DNA of 64,000 bases from Acinetobacter geminorum (GCF_013009345.1 NZ_JABELE010000010.1:62001-126000), one strand, 5' to 3'; counted from the first letter of the stretch, positions 46,453-56,067 are shown. Program-made: numbers and translations. Notes: generated by a model not told the origin, from the letters alone.

Positions 46453-47104
46453 CGCCGCGCAATTATTGCAATTACTGACACTGTCTTCTACGGCATTGCC
46501 AGTTGGGGCGTATTGTTATTCGCAAGGTGTAGAAACGGCAATTGATATTGGCCTAATACATGATGAAACCTCGGCAATTGCTTACTTTGAAGAAGTACTT
46601 GAGATGTTGTTGGTAAGATTTGAGCTACCCGTATTAAAGCGTCTTATGCAATATCATGATGACTCAGAACAATTTTTGGTTTGGGCAAATTTGTATAAGG
46701 CGAGTCGAGAAAGTAAAGAACTTTTGGCAGAATCGCAACAGCTGGCATTTTCTTTAAATGCGTGGATTAAAGATGTTTTAAAAAAAACAGTTGAGGTTAA
46801 AAAGCAGTTTGGTTTCGTACCAGTCTATGCACAGCTTTGTGGCCGACTCGAACTCAACGACATGGATGTACTTACGGCTTATACCTTCACTGTTTTAGAA
46901 AATCAGGTTTTAGCCGCAGTAAAAACTGTTCCTTTAGGACAAATGGCTGGGCAAAGAATTTTATGGCACTTGCATGGTTTAGTACCACAAGCGGTAGAGA
47001 AAGCTTTGAAGCTGAAGGACGAGCAATTGAGTAGTGCTTTACCTCGTTATGCCATGCTGAGCATGAAACACGAAACACAATATTCACGGTTATTCAGATC
47101 TTAA
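46439..47104 (+). CDS. ureF: Urease accessory protein UreF
   Basis: 221-residue GTPase-regulating chaperone in the UreDFG complex. SSTALPVGAYCYSQGVE is the family signature near the N-terminus, and the rest is all-helical. Starts inside the end of ureE, so translation is coupled. Confidence 0.94.
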   Translation: MSIHSAAQLLQLLTLSSTALPVGAYCYSQGVETAIDIGLIHDETSAIAYFEEVLEMLLVRFELPVLKRLMQYHDDSEQFLVWANLYKASRESKELLAESQQLAFSLNAWIKDVLKKTVEVKKQFGFVPVYAQLCGRLELNDMDVLTAYTFTVLENQVLAAVKTVPLGQMAGQRILWHLHGLVPQAVEKALKLKDEQLSSALPRYAMLSMKHETQYSRLFRS

Positions 47105-47128
47105 GTTTAGGAAAAAAGGATAAAAATC

Positions 47129-47743
47129 ATGACAGAACGTAGTCCATTACGAGTTGGAATTGGCGGACCAGTGGGTTCGGGTAAGACAGCACTTACACTT
47201 AATTTATGTTTAGCCTTGCGTAATAAATACAATATGGCTGTGGTGACAAATGATATTTATACCAAAGAAGACTCAAACTTTTTAACCCGTAATGAAGCGA
47301 TGTCGCCAGATCGTATTGTGGGTGTTGAAACAGGTGGTTGTCCGCATACAGCAATTCGTGAAGATGCTTCAATTAACTTGGCTGCAATTGATGATTTGTG
47401 TGAAAAATTTGAAGGTTTAGAACTCATTATCATTGAAAGTGGTGGTGATAATTTGGCGGCAACATTTAGTCCAGAGCTTTCTGATTTAACTTTATATGTT
47501 ATTGATGTGGCAGGCGGTGAAAAGATTCCTCGTAAAGGTGGGCCGGGCATTACTAAGTCAGATTTACTCATTATTAATAAAACTGATCTTGCGCCAATGG
47601 TAGGTGCAAACCTTGATGTCATGGATCAAGATGCGAAACGCATGCGTGGTGAAAAACCATTTTTATTTTCAAACATGAAAACACAAGATGGGCTTGAAGA
47701 AATTATTCAATTTATTGAGAAACAAGGGCTGTTTAAAGCTTAA
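47129..47743 (+). CDS. ureG: Urease accessory GTPase UreG
   Basis: 204-residue SIMIBI GTPase that energises nickel delivery. P-loop GIGGPVGSGKTALTL, the metal-binding GGCPHTAIREDASIN, the invariant ESGGDNLAATFSPELSD, and the guanine-recognition NKTDLA. AAGGAT precedes the ATG. Confidence 0.97.
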   Translation: MTERSPLRVGIGGPVGSGKTALTLNLCLALRNKYNMAVVTNDIYTKEDSNFLTRNEAMSPDRIVGVETGGCPHTAIREDASINLAAIDDLCEKFEGLELIIIESGGDNLAATFSPELSDLTLYVIDVAGGEKIPRKGGPGITKSDLLIINKTDLAPMVGANLDVMDQDAKRMRGEKPFLFSNMKTQDGLEEIIQFIEKQGLFKA

Positions 47744-47752
47744 GGAGAGATT

Positions 47753-48322
47753 ATGGACTTCATGAAAAAATGGAGTGTGGCACTCCTTTCATTATTGCCG
47801 GCTCTTGCAATGGCTCATCCAGGACATGACCATGCACATTCTGGTTTTATGGCAGGTTTTATTCATCCTTTTACTGGCCTAGATCATTTAGTCATGGCTT
47901 TAGGTTTTGGTGTCTTGTTGTGGTCAGCAACTAAACAGTGGAAAATTGCTGGAGCCATTGCCTTAAGTATTATCTTAATTATAGGCTTTTTAGTAGGTGC
48001 TCAGGGTTTGATACCAGTTAATATAGCTGAATACGGCATCGTTGCTTCTTTAGTTATTACAGCGATTGCGCTATGGAAAAAATCAAATAAAGTTTTACCA
48101 ATTGCCGCGGCATTACTTGCAAGCTTCCATGGTATGGCTCATGGTGTTGAGTTAGCACATGCGGGCCATATTGTTTCATTAGTAACAGGTATGGTTGCAG
48201 GTATGGCGCTTATCTATTTGGGTGGGGTGGTGTTGGGTGCTGTGCTTAGCCGATATGTGCCTTATGGCAAAAAAATTATGGGTACTTGCGCAGCAATTGT
48301 TGCAGTCATTGGTTTAAGTTAA
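47753..48322 (+). CDS. HupE/UreJ family nickel permease
   Basis: A 189-residue membrane protein with a signal-like N-terminus ending in AMAHPGHDHAHSG and about six helices. HPFTGLDHLVMALGFGVLLW and SFHGMAHGVELA carry the histidines and aspartate that define HupE/UreJ nickel transporters. Ten bases after ureG, it provides the urease cluster with its metal. Start supported by AAGGAG; a second ATG three codons on is also possible. Confidence 0.92.
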   Translation: MDFMKKWSVALLSLLPALAMAHPGHDHAHSGFMAGFIHPFTGLDHLVMALGFGVLLWSATKQWKIAGAIALSIILIIGFLVGAQGLIPVNIAEYGIVASLVITAIALWKKSNKVLPIAAALLASFHGMAHGVELAHAGHIVSLVTGMVAGMALIYLGGVVLGAVLSRYVPYGKKIMGTCAAIVAVIGLS

Positions 48323-48337
48323 TTAAAACCTTGCAAA

Positions 48338-48363
48338 AAAAGGTAGCTTTGAGCTACCTTTTT
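48338..48363 (+). terminator. Terminator of the urease cluster
   Basis: AGGTAGCT stem (48341-48348) with AGCTACCT (48352-48359), 3-base loop and T run. Confidence 0.9.
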
Positions 48364-48379
48364 GGATTTGCAAAATAAA

Positions 48380-48835
48380 ATGTGTGTGCATAAAAGTATT
48401 TATACTGTTTTTACAGCGCTGATTATCTTTTACAGTGGATATGTTCAGGCCTATGATTTTTTTCAACAAGAAAGTGATTCTACTTTACTAGATACAGACC
48501 AGTTGTTAGATCAATCAGATTTAAACTTGGAACAAAGGCGGTTAGCCATTGAGCATGATGATGAAGTTAATAACTATAATGTGCTCAAAAACGAGTTTTA
48601 TTCAAATGAGCGTTGGGTAATTTATAATTATACAGCCTATGATACCGGGCAACTTCAGAATAAAAACAGTAATGGTTTTACGAATCATATTAATATTCAA
48701 GATTTATCTATTTCAGTTGGATATGGAGTTAATTATAGTGTTAATCCAAGACTGAAAATTGGTTATGAATATATTTCGAGTTTTCCTTATGATCGAGGTC
48801 AACTCATACGATTTTTTACGATCTATTTATTCTGA
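48380..48835 (+). CDS. Exported protein of unknown function, 151 residues
   Basis: I do not recognise this protein. From the ATG at 48380 it has an N-terminal signal-like segment (SIYTVFTALIIFYSGYVQA). The body is first acidic and helical (DQLLDQSDLNLEQRRLAI), then Tyr/Asn-rich with alternating residues (ISVGYGVNYSVNPRLKIGYE) suggesting beta strands, and the C-terminus is LF. A small outer-membrane protein is plausible. An in-frame TTG at 48362 lies inside the urease terminator and is rejected as start. Confidence 0.65.
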   Translation: MCVHKSIYTVFTALIIFYSGYVQAYDFFQQESDSTLLDTDQLLDQSDLNLEQRRLAIEHDDEVNNYNVLKNEFYSNERWVIYNYTAYDTGQLQNKNSNGFTNHINIQDLSISVGYGVNYSVNPRLKIGYEYISSFPYDRGQLIRFFTIYLF

Positions 48836-48907
48836 AATACGAAATAAAAATAATCTAATTCAAATAAATAGATCAGGTAAATTAATTCGCCATAAAATCC
48901 TACATGT

Positions 48908-49453
48908 TTAAATTTTCTGATAAAGCCCTGCGTGAACTGTACCAGCTTTAGTGATTTTAACTTGTTGCCATGTGGCAGGAAGGTGAAGCTGGGATAAATC
49001 TCGGTCAGCTTCAATATAAATATACCCATTCTTTTTAATATGAGGCTCGGCCAAGTTCGAGAGTTCATGCCATAAATCAAGACTATAAGGTGGATCTAAA
49101 AAAACCACATCGAACTGTTCTTTTAAGCGGGGGAGAGCTTGTTGAGCCGTTGCGTTAATTAGATGACAATTTTGGGCTTTTAATAGTTCAATATTATCTT
49201 TTAAAAATCGTGCCTGAGTCTTATCTGGCTCAATCATATAAACAGATGCAGCACCACGTGACAGAGCCTCAAAACCTAATGCACCAGAACCTGTACAGAT
49301 GTCGAGAACTTGAGCATTTTGAATATCCCACATGAGCCAGTTAAATAGAGTTTCGCGTACTCTATCTGGTGTTGGACGTAGACCTTCAATGCTAGCGAAG
49401 GGAAGTACTCGTCTTTTCCATTCGCCACCAATTATACGTAATTGATTTTTCAT
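48908..49453 (-). CDS. rsmD: 16S rRNA (guanine-966 N2)-methyltransferase
   Basis: SAM-dependent rRNA modification enzyme acting on the 30S subunit, 181 residues. MKNQLRIIGGEWKRRVLPF and RPTPDRVRETLFNWL are the family start; SAM motif VLDICTGSGALGFEALSRGA; catalytic motif FLDPPYS. Its ATG overlaps the mrdA stop by one base (TAATG), so it is translationally coupled to mrdA, an unusual partner. Confidence 0.94.
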   Translation of the reverse strand: MKNQLRIIGGEWKRRVLPFASIEGLRPTPDRVRETLFNWLMWDIQNAQVLDICTGSGALGFEALSRGAASVYMIEPDKTQARFLKDNIELLKAQNCHLINATAQQALPRLKEQFDVVFLDPPYSLDLWHELSNLAEPHIKKNGYIYIEADRDLSQLHLPATWQQVKITKAGTVHAGLYQKI

Positions 49454-51471
49454 TATTCATCTGCCTCATTGGTAGCAGGACGAGCAGGAGCAGCCTGTGG
49501 TGTTGATGCTGCTGGTTTGTTGGTGGTAGCTATAGCCGCTGCTGGGCCAGAACTTTCACCGCCGCTTGGAAGTTCACCTGGTTTAATTCCTGCTGTCATT
49601 AGCCCGCCATTTACTTGGTGATTTGCTGGACGAATCGGGTTTTTCTTACGGGTTAATAACCAGTAATCAAACACAGGTCTTGCAAGTTTAGCAGCAGAGC
49701 CACCATGACGACCATTTTCCCAAATGACTGCAATCGCAATTTCAGGTTTGTCAGCAGGGGCAAATCCAACAAATAAACCATGGTCAAGCTGACGCTCAGT
49801 CAAGGCTGCTTCATTATAACGTTTACCCTGTGCAATACTCTTAACCTGTGCTGTACCTGTTTTTCCTGCAATTTGATAGAGGGGAGTGCGAATACCACGA
49901 CCGGTACCTGATTGAATTACATCAATCATGGCATCACGCATTTGAATCCAGTCTTCATCTGTTCCGTTAAAGTTGATTTTGCCATCAGGTGCATTACGTA
50001 CTGTAAAAGGTTTTGCACCATGAGTTGCGCGTAAAACATGAGGTGTTACATGAGAACCATGATTCGCAGTAATTGCTGTTGCCATCGCAAGCTGCAATGG
50101 AGTGGCTGTAAACGCGCCTTGACCAATACTGACAGAAATAGTTTCGCCCTTCATCCATTTCGTTTTACGCGTACGCATTTTCCATTCAGGACTTGGATAA
50201 AGGCCTTCACTTTCACTTGGTAAATCGACCCCTGTTTTTTGACCAAATCCAAATTGACGCATCCATTGGTTCATTTGATCAATGCCCATTTGATGGGCAA
50301 GAATATAAAAATAGGTATCACAGGATTGCACAATGGCTTTATGCATATTCACGATGCCATGACCAGATTTTTTCCAGTCACGGAACTTATGTGAATCACC
50401 AGGTAAGTGGAAATAACCAGGGTCAGAAATTGCTGTTGACCAGTCTACAATACTGTAGTGTAAACCACCCATTGCCTCCATTGGCTTGATGGTAGAACCG
50501 GGTGGATATACACCTTGCACAGCGCGGTTATAGAGTGGTTGATCTAAATTATCTCGTAGTGAACTGTAGTCAGTATGACTAATGCCAGTCACAAACAAAT
50601 TAGGGTTAAAACTTGGGCTAGACACTAACGCTAGAATTTCACCCGTACGAGGATCAATGGCGACAATAGCTCCACGACGACCTGCAAGCTGTTGAGAAGC
50701 GACAACTTGTAAACCATAGTCTAAAGATAAATAGAGGTCATTACCGCGAGTAGGATCTTTGCGGCCTAAATGACGTAATACATTGCTATGCGCATCTGCT
50801 TCAACAGATTCATAACCGGGTGTTCCGTGCAATAGGTCTTCATAGCTTTTTTCAACGCCAATTTTTCCAATTAGGTTGGTCCCAGCATATAAGTCTTTAT
50901 CAATACTTTTTAATTCTTTGTCGTTGATACGCCCGACATAGCCAATCACATGGGCAAATAACTCACCGTGTGGATAATAACGAGTCATTTGTGTCTCGAT
51001 TCTTACACCCGGAAACTTATATTTGGCTTCACTAAATTTAGCAATATTGGCTTCAGTTAGATTAAGTTTAATCGCGACGCGTTCAGTTTTACGGGCAGTT
51101 TTTATACGGCTTTTAAAACGGTCAATATCTTCTTGTGTTAAATCTAAAATAGGCTGTAATTGCTCAACAACATGGTCGGCATCTTCTACATCTGTTTTAC
51201 TTAAAGTTGCTGTAAAAACAGGATAGTTATCTGCTAGTAATACACCGTTTCGGTCATAGATATAACCACGAGCAGGCGGAAGTGGTTGTAAGCGAATTCG
51301 GTTTTTGTCAGATGCAGTCGAGAATTCGTCGTAGTGAAAAATTTGCAGGTAAGCGTATCGGCTAATTAAGACTAATAAGCAGATGGTCACGATCCCTACG
51401 GCAAAAAAGATACGACCTCGATAAATGCGCTTTTCTTGCTGGATATCTTTTAAAGGAAAGTGCTGTTTCAT
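49453..51471 (-). CDS. mrdA: Penicillin-binding protein 2
   Basis: Essential transpeptidase of the elongasome that sets rod shape; a beta-lactam target. 672 residues: one N-terminal helix (about 20-42), pedestal dimerisation domain, transpeptidase domain with active serine in PPGSTIKPMEAMGG, second motif SCD in QSCDTYFYILAHQMG and third motif KTGTAQVKS. The tail of about 60 residues after the catalytic domain is Pro/Ala/Ser-rich and low-complexity. No rodA (mrdB) follows; rsmD does. Confidence 0.95.
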   Translation of the reverse strand: MKQHFPLKDIQQEKRIYRGRIFFAVGIVTICLLVLISRYAYLQIFHYDEFSTASDKNRIRLQPLPPARGYIYDRNGVLLADNYPVFTATLSKTDVEDADHVVEQLQPILDLTQEDIDRFKSRIKTARKTERVAIKLNLTEANIAKFSEAKYKFPGVRIETQMTRYYPHGELFAHVIGYVGRINDKELKSIDKDLYAGTNLIGKIGVEKSYEDLLHGTPGYESVEADAHSNVLRHLGRKDPTRGNDLYLSLDYGLQVVASQQLAGRRGAIVAIDPRTGEILALVSSPSFNPNLFVTGISHTDYSSLRDNLDQPLYNRAVQGVYPPGSTIKPMEAMGGLHYSIVDWSTAISDPGYFHLPGDSHKFRDWKKSGHGIVNMHKAIVQSCDTYFYILAHQMGIDQMNQWMRQFGFGQKTGVDLPSESEGLYPSPEWKMRTRKTKWMKGETISVSIGQGAFTATPLQLAMATAITANHGSHVTPHVLRATHGAKPFTVRNAPDGKINFNGTDEDWIQMRDAMIDVIQSGTGRGIRTPLYQIAGKTGTAQVKSIAQGKRYNEAALTERQLDHGLFVGFAPADKPEIAIAVIWENGRHGGSAAKLARPVFDYWLLTRKKNPIRPANHQVNGGLMTAGIKPGELPSGGESSGPAAAIATTNKPAASTPQAAPARPATNEADE

Positions 51472-51706
51472 AAGGATCGACTTAATGACATAGGGTAGAA
51501 AAATAGCTGCTTATTCTAACGCAAGAGCACTTAAAATATTGCATAATTTTCAAAGTTTCATTGCATTTTAATAAGATACTTTTTGACTTTGCAGACAACA
51601 AAATTGTAGATACTTGTATATAAGAAGCAAAATAATTCTGTTAAAGTCTCTCATTCAATAGAATAGGGTTGTTCTCACCATACGATTAGGGAAAATGGAG
51701 AAAATA

Positions 51707-52225
51707 ATGAGAAAAATTTATCCCTTACTTGCAGTTTTGACAGTAAGTAGTTGGGCCCATGCTCAAGACTACTCGTTTCTTCCGGAAGCAAAATTAGCAG
51801 GACATACGGCATCTACGTGGAATGTGGGTGCAGGCGTTACTCAAAAATTATTACATCTAAATGGTGAGTGGGTAAATCCGTATGGTATTGCCTATGCGAA
51901 AGCCGGCGCATTTTTGAATGGTGACAAAACCGCTGGTGGTCAAGTTGGCTTCCGATATCCTTATTATCTTACTGGCACAGACAAAAATGGTTACTATATC
52001 GGTTTCTATGCTGGTCATCTTGATAGTAAAGAGGTCGATGGTGATTTTAAATCCCGTTTAGGTGCGGGTGTTGATTTGGCCTATGTGTGGTTAAATTCAG
52101 AAAGAATTAGCACTTTTAGTGTGGGTATCGGTACGGCTGAAAAATTAACTGACCAGAACGGAAATGTTGCTGCAGATACTAAACCACAAATTCAATTTTC
52201 TTATTCTCTAAGTTTTGGTTTATAA
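51707..52225 (+). CDS. Small outer-membrane beta-barrel-like protein, 172 residues
   Basis: An exported protein of unknown function. The ATG at 51707 has GGAG six bases upstream and starts MRKIYPLLAVLTVSSWAHAQ, a clean signal peptide; an ATG at 51695 adds four residues. The mature part is rich in Gly, Tyr and Phe in alternating pattern (NVGAGVTQKLL, GGQVGFRYPYYL, NGYYIGFYAGHL, SFSYSL-like end) and ends in FGL, fitting an eight-stranded barrel. Ligand or role not visible. Confidence 0.7.
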   Translation: MRKIYPLLAVLTVSSWAHAQDYSFLPEAKLAGHTASTWNVGAGVTQKLLHLNGEWVNPYGIAYAKAGAFLNGDKTAGGQVGFRYPYYLTGTDKNGYYIGFYAGHLDSKEVDGDFKSRLGAGVDLAYVWLNSERISTFSVGIGTAEKLTDQNGNVAADTKPQIQFSYSLSFGL

Positions 52226-52286
52226 AACAAAGCAGTTTATCGTTAACTCGCCATAAGCAGAGCACAAATAAATACGAGAGTCTTAC

Positions 52287-53600
52287 ATGTTAGAGTACGT
52301 CAGTGGATTGTGGCAGACCTTTTTACACAGACCTGATTTTTGGGCCGTTTTGAGTATTATTCCCGTAACGGCTTTTGTCACATGGGCACATGTGTGGATG
52401 GCTTTAAAAATGGTATTTTACCCAATTAAATTTTGGGGATTCCATTTAGGACCATTGCCGGTAGGTTGGCAAGGTATCGTGCCACGTAAAGCAGGACGTA
52501 TCTCTGGGATTATTACCGATAACACTTTATCTAAATTAGGTTCATTGCGTGAATTTTTAGAAGCAATGGATCCTGAAGATATGGCGCGTATTATTGGTGA
52601 ACAAGTCGGTTTTGAACTTGAACATCTTATTGATGAAGTCATGATCGATCGTAATGCCGTACTTTGGGAAAATTTACCTTATTCAATTAAACGCCGTATT
52701 TATGCTCAAGCACATAAGCAATTGCCGGGTGTGCTAAAAGAATTAGTGACTGAGCTGACCATGAATGTAGAGTCACTGGTTAACATGCGTGAAATGGTCG
52801 TGAGCCAGATGGAAGGTGATCGCCGTTTAATGGTACGTATGTTCTTAAAGGTTGGTCAAAAAGAAATTAATTTTATTTGGCATATTAGTGCACTAATTGG
52901 GATGTTCTTTGGTATTTTCCAAATGGTGGTTTGGTTTGTAGTACCATGGCACTGGACAGTACCATTTTGGGCTGCAATTTGGGGCTTTTTAACTAACTGG
53001 ATCGCAATCTGGATGGTGTTTAACCCAATTGAGCCGCATTATATTCGTTATCCACAGATTTTTAGATTAACAAAAGATCGTAAGTTTCCATGGATTGTAC
53101 CAGTTCTTCGAATTGGGACCTATAATGTCCAAGGCGCTTTTATGAAGCGTCAAGAGGAAGTCTCTGATGTGTTTTCGAGCGTAGTCACAGAAGATCTGAT
53201 CACGTTAAAATCGATTATGACCGAAATGATGTACGGGCCGCGTAAAGATAAAACGCGCCGCATTGTTAAGCGTCATATTAACGAAATCATGGAAACACCG
53301 TTAGTTCGCACCTCTTTACAGCTTTCTTTAGGGCCAAGAGAGTACGCAAGATTAAAGACGGACTTGATTGATCGTTCAATTGAAATTACGATGGGACCCG
53401 TATGTGACCCAGCACTGAACGCAAGCCGGGCACAGAAGATTTTTCAAATGTTTAAAGAGCGTATTCGTGAACTAACACCAAAAGAATTTCAGAATTTATT
53501 ACGTCCTGCATTTCAGGAGGATGAGTGGATTCTTATTGTACTAGGTGGGGTAACCGGATTTATTGCTGGTACAATACATTTGTTTGTGGCTTTCTTATAA
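52287..53600 (+). CDS. DUF445 family membrane protein
   Basis: A 437-residue protein with an N-terminal helix (about 20-45), a long helical soluble part, a two-helix membrane hairpin in the middle (about 195-250, with FNPIEPHYIR after it) and a C-terminal helix that ends the chain (GGVTGFIAGTIHLFVAFL). The ends of DUF445 proteins are like this; their function is unknown. FYPIKFWGFHLGPLPVGWQG is a conserved repeat-like motif echoed by FNPIEP. Upstream of adk with a gap of 86 bases. Confidence 0.8.
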   Translation: MLEYVSGLWQTFLHRPDFWAVLSIIPVTAFVTWAHVWMALKMVFYPIKFWGFHLGPLPVGWQGIVPRKAGRISGIITDNTLSKLGSLREFLEAMDPEDMARIIGEQVGFELEHLIDEVMIDRNAVLWENLPYSIKRRIYAQAHKQLPGVLKELVTELTMNVESLVNMREMVVSQMEGDRRLMVRMFLKVGQKEINFIWHISALIGMFFGIFQMVVWFVVPWHWTVPFWAAIWGFLTNWIAIWMVFNPIEPHYIRYPQIFRLTKDRKFPWIVPVLRIGTYNVQGAFMKRQEEVSDVFSSVVTEDLITLKSIMTEMMYGPRKDKTRRIVKRHINEIMETPLVRTSLQLSLGPREYARLKTDLIDRSIEITMGPVCDPALNASRAQKIFQMFKERIRELTPKEFQNLLRPAFQEDEWILIVLGGVTGFIAGTIHLFVAFL

Positions 53601-53686
53601 TTCGATGTCAGGCAGGATCTATTGAAGATTAACGAGACTTTTTCTGCCGGACTTCATATTCATTGTTTTAAATGAGGATGTTTTTT

Positions 53687-54340
53687 ATGCGCATTATTTT
53701 ACTCGGACCACCTGGAGCAGGCAAAGGGACTCAGGCTCAGTTGATCTGTAAGCGCTACAATGTCCCACAAATTTCAACCGGTGATATGCTCCGTGCTGCG
53801 ATTCGTGAAGGTACTGAATTAGGTCTAAAAGCTAAAAGTGTAATGGAATCTGGCGGTTTGGTTTCAGATGAACTTATTATCGGTTTAGTAAAAGAACGTA
53901 TTGCTCAACCTGACTGTGCAAATGGCTGCATTTTTGATGGTTTCCCACGTACTATTCCACAAGCTGAAGCTTTGGAAAAAGAAGGGATTAGCATTGATCA
54001 CGTGATTGAAATTGATGTTCCTGATGAAGAAATCGTAAAACGTCTTTCTGGTCGTCGTCAGCATCCAGCTTCTGGCCGTGTTTATCACACTGTATACAAT
54101 CCACCTAAAGTGGAAGGTAAAGATGATGAAACTGGTGAAGATCTTGTTCAACGTCCAGATGACCAAGAAGAAACAATCCGTAAGCGTTTAGCATCTTATC
54201 ACACTGAAACAGAGCAATTGGTTGGTTTCTACCAAGGTCGTGCTGCTTCTGGTGAAAATGCGCCAACTTATGACAAGCTTGATGGCTTGCGTACAATTGA
54301 AGATGTACAAAAAGATTTGTTCAACATCTTAGACAAATAA
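53687..54340 (+). CDS. adk: Adenylate kinase
   Basis: Interconverts ATP, AMP and ADP; essential. From the ATG at 53687 it has 217 residues and starts MRIILLGPPGAGKGTQA; the ATG at 53672 would add five residues against the family rule. NMP-binding STGDMLRAAI, GCIFDGFPRT, and the LID domain with SGRRQHPASGRVYHT. The zinc-type cysteines of Gram-positive LIDs are absent. Confidence 0.97.
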   Translation: MRIILLGPPGAGKGTQAQLICKRYNVPQISTGDMLRAAIREGTELGLKAKSVMESGGLVSDELIIGLVKERIAQPDCANGCIFDGFPRTIPQAEALEKEGISIDHVIEIDVPDEEIVKRLSGRRQHPASGRVYHTVYNPPKVEGKDDETGEDLVQRPDDQEETIRKRLASYHTETEQLVGFYQGRAASGENAPTYDKLDGLRTIEDVQKDLFNILDK

Positions 54341-54361
54341 TTTAATATTGTTTGTGATAAT

Positions 54362-54387
54362 GAGCCCTCTTTGTGAGGGCTCTTTTC
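54362..54387 (+). terminator. Terminator after adk
   Basis: 8-bp stem (54362-54369 with 54375-54382), 5-base loop, T run. Confidence 0.88.
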
Positions 54388-54411
54388 TTTGATTAGGTGC
54401 AGGAGAACAAT

Positions 54412-54549
54412 ATGAAAATCATATTGATTTTGGTGGTATTGCTGAGTCTGGCACTATTAATATTTTTGGCTTTTCAAAGCTACAAAATGCTGAGACAGGT
54501 TCAAAGACAAGCAAAAGAAGAGCGTAATGAAAAAAAGCGTCTAAAGTAA
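54412..54549 (+). CDS. Small single-pass membrane protein, 45 residues
   Basis: A short gene with AGGAG six bases before its ATG. The product is one hydrophobic helix (about residues 3-20, ILILVVLLSLALLIFLAF) followed by a strongly basic, helical tail ending NEKKRLK, so the tail should face the cytosol. It follows the adk terminator. I do not recognise a family; the good ribosome site and clean membrane topology make it more than a chance ORF. Confidence 0.65.
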   Translation: MKIILILVVLLSLALLIFLAFQSYKMLRQVQRQAKEERNEKKRLK

Positions 54550-54585
54550 GTTTGATTGGGTATGATCCCTATACCCAATCTATTT

Positions 54586-55275
54586 TTAAGCTTCAATATT
54601 TTTAATGGCAATTTGCTTTTGTGCGCCAAATTCAAATCGATCAGGCCAGTTACAGACATCAGCAACAACACATTCTGCACATTTAGGTTTACGGGCGATA
54701 CAACAATAACGACCGTGCAATATGAGCCAGTGATGCGAATCTAAAATAAATTCTTTAGGAATAACCTTAATTAAGCGGTGCTCAACTTCAAGTACATTTT
54801 TACCTACGGCTAAACCAGTTCGATTTCCCACTCGGAAAATATGGGTATCGACAGCCATAGTCGGTTGTCCAAAAGCTGTATTTAAAACTACATTGGCTGT
54901 TTTACGTCCGACACCCGGTAAAGCTTCCAAGTCTTTTCTATTGCTTGGAACTTCGCTGTTAAATTGTTCCATTAAAATCTTACAGGTCTTAATGACATTT
55001 TCTGCTTTAGCGTTGTAAAGGCCAATTGTCTTGATATATTCCTTTAACCCATCTACGCCTAAGTTATAGATTTTCTCTGCTGTATTTGCCACAGGGTAGA
55101 GCTTATCAGTTGCTTTATTAACACTTACGTCGGTCGCTTGAGCTGACAACATAACTGCAATCAGTAGCTCAAATGGAGATGAATATTTTAACTCGGTTTG
55201 AGGTGAAGGTCGTTGTTCGCGAAGGCGTTCAAAGAAAATTTGAATCTGCTTTTTCGTCATATTTTTGACGGCCAT
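54586..55275 (-). CDS. nth: Endonuclease III
   Basis: DNA glycosylase/AP lyase for oxidised pyrimidines in base-excision repair. 229 residues. Helix-hairpin-helix LPGVGRKTANVVLN with the catalytic Lys, the catalytic Asp in VDTHIFRVGNR, and a [4Fe-4S] loop with four cysteines in CCIARKPKCAECVVADVC. The ATG at 55275 has GGAGG six bases upstream, within the end of rsxB, and directly follows its TGA. Coupled to rsxB. Confidence 0.95.
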   Translation of the reverse strand: MAVKNMTKKQIQIFFERLREQRPSPQTELKYSSPFELLIAVMLSAQATDVSVNKATDKLYPVANTAEKIYNLGVDGLKEYIKTIGLYNAKAENVIKTCKILMEQFNSEVPSNRKDLEALPGVGRKTANVVLNTAFGQPTMAVDTHIFRVGNRTGLAVGKNVLEVEHRLIKVIPKEFILDSHHWLILHGRYCCIARKPKCAECVVADVCNWPDRFEFGAQKQIAIKNIEA

Positions 55276-56067
55276 TCAGACCTCCTGTAATTGAATGAGT
55301 TGCTGTTGTAGTTCATCAAGTTGAAGACGCTTTTTAGCATCTTCTCGAACACTGAGCTGCTTTTCCAACTTTTTAATTTGTGTACGAATTTTCGCTAATT
55401 CAATTGTGGTTTTTGCATCGTTTACAATCGCTTCTTTTGGCTTCTCGATGAGCTCAATTGAAGGTAAATCATCAAGTGCTTGAGAGAACTGTGCAAACAG
55501 CTGGGTATCAATTTCAGCACGTACCACCGGGCCTTTACGATGTATACGACGTTTCTCTTCACGTTGAATATGCGCGTAATAACGTTGTCGTAAATCATTT
55601 TGCTCCGCAATGCGTTGCTGTTCGCTTGGTAATGCTTGCGTGTCTTCGACCAAATCAATGCAATCTACCGGACAAGGTGGAATACATAGCTCACAACCCG
55701 TACATAAGTCAGTCAAAATGGTATGCATGAGCTTACCACTTCCAATAATAGCATCTACAGGGCAAGCACTAATACATTTGGTGCAACCAATACATTCATC
55801 TTCTCGAATAATCGCTTTCATTCGCTGGGGACGACCATCGGTCTGCACAGGCCATACGCTAGTCTCAGCGGTTAATACAGGACGATTTAATAGATTCGCG
55901 AGTGCATCGGCTACAGGCTGACCACCTGGAACACATTTATTTGCTTCTTCACCTTCAGCAATCGACTTTGCGTAGGGTAGACATCCATCACGATGTCCAC
56001 ATAAACCACACTGAGTCTGTGGTAATAACGCATCAATCTCGCGTATGAGAGAAATAGATGAATTCAT
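55276..56067 (-). CDS. rsxB: RnfB/RsxB-like ferredoxin lacking a membrane anchor
   Basis: 263-residue iron-sulfur protein. DUF-type cluster domain QCGLCGHRDGCLPYA followed by two [4Fe-4S] ferredoxin motifs, CIGCTKCISACPVDAI and CTGCELCIPPCPVDCI. The N-terminal helix that anchors RnfB in membrane is missing, and a basic, coiled-coil-like C-terminal part (about residues 170-263) is added. No rnfA, C, D, G or E genes follow. The start is taken as ATG 56067; TTG 56076 is the alternative. Its place before nth keeps the rsx-nth neighbourhood of enterobacteria, so an electron-donor role is inferred. Confidence 0.85.
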   Translation of the reverse strand: MNSSISLIREIDALLPQTQCGLCGHRDGCLPYAKSIAEGEEANKCVPGGQPVADALANLLNRPVLTAETSVWPVQTDGRPQRMKAIIREDECIGCTKCISACPVDAIIGSGKLMHTILTDLCTGCELCIPPCPVDCIDLVEDTQALPSEQQRIAEQNDLRQRYYAHIQREEKRRIHRKGPVVRAEIDTQLFAQFSQALDDLPSIELIEKPKEAIVNDAKTTIELAKIRTQIKKLEKQLSVREDAKKRLQLDELQQQLIQLQEV

